Positions 42,891-46,077 of a DNA stretch of 46,077 bases are shown here, piece after piece (position 1 is the stretch's first letter; the number at the start of each line of letters is the position of its first letter). The notes under the pieces were generated by a model. The model saw only the letters and a program-made list of their open reading frames with translations, was not told the origin of the DNA and searched no databases. Where the stretch lies: NCBI GenBank assembly GCA_003818205.1, contig RPRQ01000038.1:1-46077 (forward strand). The letters are read 5' to 3'. The DNA comes from Bacteroidales bacterium (GTDB lineage Bacteria; Bacteroidota; Bacteroidia; Bacteroidales; Tenuifilaceae). Both the position numbers and the translations under genes were made by a program.

Positions 42891-44086
42891 GCGATAACGA
42901 TATAGAAATCAAAGACATTATACCCAAAATCCATTCAAATGTTCATTTTATTCAAACAGATGATCTTGACTTTATTATTGAACTTACGGATAGTAATTAT
43001 AAGGTTCGAATCAAGAAAGAATTATATATTTTTCTAAAACAAATTGATGGTAATCATACTCTTGGTGAGCTAACAAAAAGCTACAATTATTCTAATAACT
43101 TCAATTTATCCGTTGATTATTTCTATAATATATTAGTTCAGAACCTTAATGCTTTTAGATTTATTGAGGAAAGTAATGAGCAGGCTAAGCCGAGTAGAGA
43201 TTATCTGCATTTAAGAGCAATATTAATTAATGAAAAAACGGTTGATAAAATAGTTAATTATACAAAGATTCTTTTTAATAAGTATGTATTTATTTTTCTA
43301 CTTGCATCCTCGTTTATTTTTATTTGTGTTCACAATGTATTTAATTACAATATAATAAATGATTCAATTAAGAATATGCATGGAAAATTTCTATTTGTAT
43401 TGCTTTCTTTCATAATCGTAGATGTAATCATTCACGAGCTTGGACACGCTAGTGCATGTAAATTTTTCGGGTCTCGCCAAAAGGGCATTGGTTTTGGATT
43501 TTACATTTTTAGTCCTGTCTTTTTTACTGATGTTTCAGATATTTGGAAACTTAATAAAAAAAGAAGAATAATTGTTAACCTAGGGGGAATCTATTTTGAA
43601 CTTATTCTTAACGCCATTATACTTATTGTATATTATATTACAGGTTTTAAGATACTTTTAATTCTACCAGCTTTTGTATTAACGAAACTAATTATTGATC
43701 TTAATCCTTTTTTTAGGTACGATGGTTACTGGATACTTAGCGATTTAACCGAAGTTCCCAATCTTAGAAAACAGTCATATCGTACGATAAATGAGTTTTT
43801 TATTAATAGAAGTGTGTTAAATTTTACTAGCCGTGATTATTTTTTATTATTCTACGGTATAATTTCTATTCTAATTATTGGAGCGTTCATAGTTTTTATA
43901 ACAATTATCCACCCTACCCTGATTTTAGAGGGGTGGAAGCATATTTATAAATTAATTGTAAACATTATTTTTAGTAATGCTATAAGCTATAGTATCGAAG
44001 ATATTTTCTTTAGGATTTTTATCCCTTTGGTTTTTTATATAATGGTTATAAAATACTTAATTAGCTTAGTGAAATTTAAAAAATAA
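42887..44086 (+). CDS. PqqD-like / M50 membrane metalloprotease, YydH-like
   Basis: 399 residues. N-terminal ~20-95 is a winged-helix of the PqqD/RRE kind (VRIKKELYIFLKQIDG, HTLGELTKSY). Then several membrane helices with the zinc site HELGH (183-187) in VIIHELGHASACKFFG and the second motif DLNPFFRYDGYW (271-282, Asp279 as third ligand). This is the arrangement of 'putative peptide zinc metalloproteases' such as YydH, which accompanies a radical SAM enzyme and the YydF peptide in Bacillus. Expected job: bind the leader, cut the modified peptide inside the membrane, and perhaps release it. It overlaps the upstream gene by 4 bp (ATGA). Confidence 0.85.
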   Translation: MSDNDIEIKDIIPKIHSNVHFIQTDDLDFIIELTDSNYKVRIKKELYIFLKQIDGNHTLGELTKSYNYSNNFNLSVDYFYNILVQNLNAFRFIEESNEQAKPSRDYLHLRAILINEKTVDKIVNYTKILFNKYVFIFLLASSFIFICVHNVFNYNIINDSIKNMHGKFLFVLLSFIIVDVIIHELGHASACKFFGSRQKGIGFGFYIFSPVFFTDVSDIWKLNKKRRIIVNLGGIYFELILNAIILIVYYITGFKILLILPAFVLTKLIIDLNPFFRYDGYWILSDLTEVPNLRKQSYRTINEFFINRSVLNFTSRDYFLLFYGIISILIIGAFIVFITIIHPTLILEGWKHIYKLIVNIIFSNAISYSIEDIFFRIFIPLVFYIMVIKYLISLVKFKK

Positions 44087-44092
44087 ACTATA

Positions 44093-45958
44093 ATGGACTT
44101 TAAAGTATTACTTAACTGGCTACCTCCTGCACAAATTAATTCTCCATCAATCTCTTTATCTGTATTAAAAAGTTACTTAAACGAAAAAAATATTAACTCC
44201 AAGATAATCTATTGGAATGTTTTGTTTCATAGTGAGATGAAGAAATTTTTCGGCGAAAAGACGGATGATGATATGGCAAAACTATTACCTTTCATAAATA
44301 TTTTAAACAATATTAAAAATAATATAGATAATAAGCAGAGAATTATATCAGCACTTCAAGCAATAAAGCCCGAATTTTTATTTGAGTTTAATGAAAACCT
44401 TGAATCAACTTTTAATACATTTCAAAAGCGATTGTTATCTATTATTAGTAAGACGATTAAGGAGATTGATTTTAGTCAAATTAAGTTGGTAGGCTTTTCA
44501 AGTAAATTTAACCAATGGATTCCTGCAATAGTAATATCAAATATAATTAAGCAAAATCATCCAGAAATTAAAATTGTTATCGGCGGATTTGGTGATAGAG
44601 GTGCTGCTAAACAAATGCTTGAATATTGTAGCGATTTTGATTTTGCGATTTGGGGAGAAGGCGAAGATCCACTGGTAAAATTACTTGATGCTATTGATAA
44701 TAAAAACGATTATAATGAAGTACCCGGTTTAGCATTTCGAGATAACAATGAATATAAACTATCTCAGAAAGCAAGAAGTTATATTAATATTAATAAATAC
44801 ACTCCTTGCTTTGATGATTATTTTAAACTTCCGTTAATTAATAACTCAATAAATACATCTAAAACAAATAATATTGTTGGTTTAATTAATAGCATAAGGG
44901 GTTGTAACTGGAATAGATGTAAGTTTTGTGTATTAAACCAAGGGTATAAATATCGTGAGGTAGATAATGAGATAACTATTAAGAGGATTGAGGAGTATAT
45001 TAAAAATTATAATATTTATAGATTTGAATTTGTTGATAACGATATTACAGGTAATGATCGTTCAAAGTTTATAAACTTTTTAGAAGCTTTAACCATACTT
45101 TCTTCAAAACATCAGACTAAAATTGAAATTTACGGAGAGATAATACCTGCAAATATGAATTCTGGGTTAATAAAAAAGATGAAAATAGCAGGCATCGAAA
45201 AGGTTCAAATTGGATTTGAAGCCTTAACTGATAATCTACTTAAAAAAATGGATAAAGGGATTGGGTTTTCAGATTCAATCCTTTTTATAAAATTTGCTTC
45301 AAAAAATAGTATAAGTATCACAGGAGCTAATGTGATAATGGGAATTCCCAATGAAACAGAGGAAGATGTCCACGAGAGTATAGTTAATCTACACTTTTTA
45401 CGATTTTTTATGGGTAAGAAGATTGGGGGTATCAAGTTAAACAACTCTCAATTAGGGGTTTACAAAGGGAGTCGATTCTATAGTATGCTAAAAGGAGAAG
45501 AGTTAGAGTGCTGGAATTCAAATATAATATTTGATATTATTCCAAAGGAGTGTTTCTCAGAAAATCGATTTATTAATTTTGGTTTTGTTAATATAGTTTA
45601 TCCTAATTATATTGAATGGGAGAAGTTTAGGAGTATTAATAAAGTTTATGAAGAATCAAATTGTTATTATAGATTAATAGAAGATAATAATATCATTTAT
45701 TATAGTGAGTTTTATAATGGGAAACTAGTCAAGGCTATAACTTTTGATGAACCCATTTACTGGGATTGTTTAAAATTCACAAATAATCAGGTACAAAATT
45801 TCGAAAGTTTATATGCTCATTTACTGACAAAATATGAATTGATTAGCGAGTCAATGGTAAAAGAGATTCTAGCTGCTTTAAAGACAGATTTTCTTATGTA
45901 TTACAATAGCGATCAAAGTCAAATTGTATCCATTATTGATACATGCCTTACTAGTTAG
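44093..45958 (+). CDS. B12-domain radical SAM enzyme, RiPP-maturase-like
   Basis: 621 residues. N-terminal part (~1-225) is a cobalamin-binding-like Rossmann domain (VGFSSKFNQWIPAIVISNII, IVIGGFGDRGAAKQML, WGEGEDPLVKLL), but no DxHxxG base-off motif is seen. The radical SAM domain starts at SIRGCNWNRCKFC with cluster cysteines C271, C276 and C279, spaced CX4CX2C and not the usual CX3CX2C; the spacing occurs in several B12-type families. It continues with FEFVDNDITGNDR and GIEKVQIGFEALTD, typical of the TIM barrel. Likely reactions are C-methylation or another radical modification of the peptide. Last gene in the readable operon; export genes may lie beyond the window. Confidence 0.85.
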   Translation: MDFKVLLNWLPPAQINSPSISLSVLKSYLNEKNINSKIIYWNVLFHSEMKKFFGEKTDDDMAKLLPFINILNNIKNNIDNKQRIISALQAIKPEFLFEFNENLESTFNTFQKRLLSIISKTIKEIDFSQIKLVGFSSKFNQWIPAIVISNIIKQNHPEIKIVIGGFGDRGAAKQMLEYCSDFDFAIWGEGEDPLVKLLDAIDNKNDYNEVPGLAFRDNNEYKLSQKARSYININKYTPCFDDYFKLPLINNSINTSKTNNIVGLINSIRGCNWNRCKFCVLNQGYKYREVDNEITIKRIEEYIKNYNIYRFEFVDNDITGNDRSKFINFLEALTILSSKHQTKIEIYGEIIPANMNSGLIKKMKIAGIEKVQIGFEALTDNLLKKMDKGIGFSDSILFIKFASKNSISITGANVIMGIPNETEEDVHESIVNLHFLRFFMGKKIGGIKLNNSQLGVYKGSRFYSMLKGEELECWNSNIIFDIIPKECFSENRFINFGFVNIVYPNYIEWEKFRSINKVYEESNCYYRLIEDNNIIYYSEFYNGKLVKAITFDEPIYWDCLKFTNNQVQNFESLYAHLLTKYELISESMVKEILAALKTDFLMYYNSDQSQIVSIIDTCLTS

Positions 45959-46077
45959 GGTCTGCTGATTAAGTGTTAAAACACAGAAATATAAAATATT
46001 ACAACAATTTTTTGTTGTGTAAGCGCAAGCATTTTTTATGTAAAAGCCTAAAATATTTGCACTTGTTATTCTAATTT
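45959..46077. other. Region after the radical SAM gene
   Basis: No gene in the last 119 bases. A small hairpin ACAACAA (46001-46007) / TTGTTGT (46012-46018) could mark an operon end but has no clear T-run. Confidence 0.4.

Overview
The window reads as a chromosome segment of a low-GC member of the Bacteroidota, probably Bacteroidales or a close relative. The evidence is the gene content (TPP-riboswitch-controlled Omr1/PnuT/TPK thiamin locus, ECF sigma/FecR/STN-TonB receptor locus, DUF5686, DUF4199 and GIN-domain proteins) and the repeated occurrence of the Bacteroidota promoter box TAnnTTTG upstream of genes. No rRNA, tRNA or CRISPR array was seen; one SRP RNA gene is present.

Layout. 1-3.2 kb: a 14-bp tandem repeat, moaA and moeA (molybdenum cofactor), and a BRO/antirepressor-like gene carrying a 33-bp perfect palindrome. 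3.4-7.5 kb: TPP riboswitch followed by a thiamin-type TonB receptor, PnuT and thiamin pyrophosphokinase; the last gene appears to have taken up a 27-bp palindromic insertion in frame. 7.6-12.2 kb: a large DUF5686 outer-membrane protein and a secreted M3 oligoendopeptidase, converging on a shared terminator. 12.4-17.9 kb: an iron-type sigma / anti-sigma / TonB receptor locus in which the anti-sigma gene and the downstream GIN-domain gene each carry a single-base frameshift. 17.9-21.3 kb: accessory patch with a MITE (8-bp target duplication), a MazEF-like and a HipBA-like toxin-antitoxin pair, each with palindromic operators, and a small gene with its own terminator.

21.5-31.6 kb: branched-chain amino acid (BCAA) biosynthesis on the minus strand: ilvE, ilvD, ilvB, ilvN, ilvC, ilvA, preceded by two consecutive attenuators. 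Each attenuator has a short leader peptide rich in Ile/Val/Leu codons, a terminator hairpin, and an antiterminator segment lying right at the leader stop codon. A LysE-type exporter and a second BCAA aminotransferase lie just upstream. 31.9-38.7 kb: SRP RNA, two DUF4199 paralogues with the same promoter, a GT2 glycosyltransferase, a Gcw_chp-type outer-membrane protein, a nitroreductase, several dispersed repeats and a BamA/TamA-type protein.

39.2-46.0 kb is the most unusual part: a markedly AT-rich island with a 52-residue peptide under its own consensus promoter, then four tightly packed genes: a carboxypeptidase-regulatory-domain exported protein, a 675-residue fusion of a polyprenyl-synthetase (class I) domain with a squalene-cyclase-like (class II, DxDD) domain, a PqqD-like/M50 membrane protease resembling YydH, and a B12-domain radical SAM enzyme. 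I propose that this is a RiPP pathway for an isoprenylated peptide. The peptide ends in ...VVWRF, with its only Trp third from the C terminus, which is where the Trp sits in ComX pheromones that are prenylated by the polyprenyl-synthetase-like ComQ. The product and function are inference; the domain content and gene order are read directly from the sequence.
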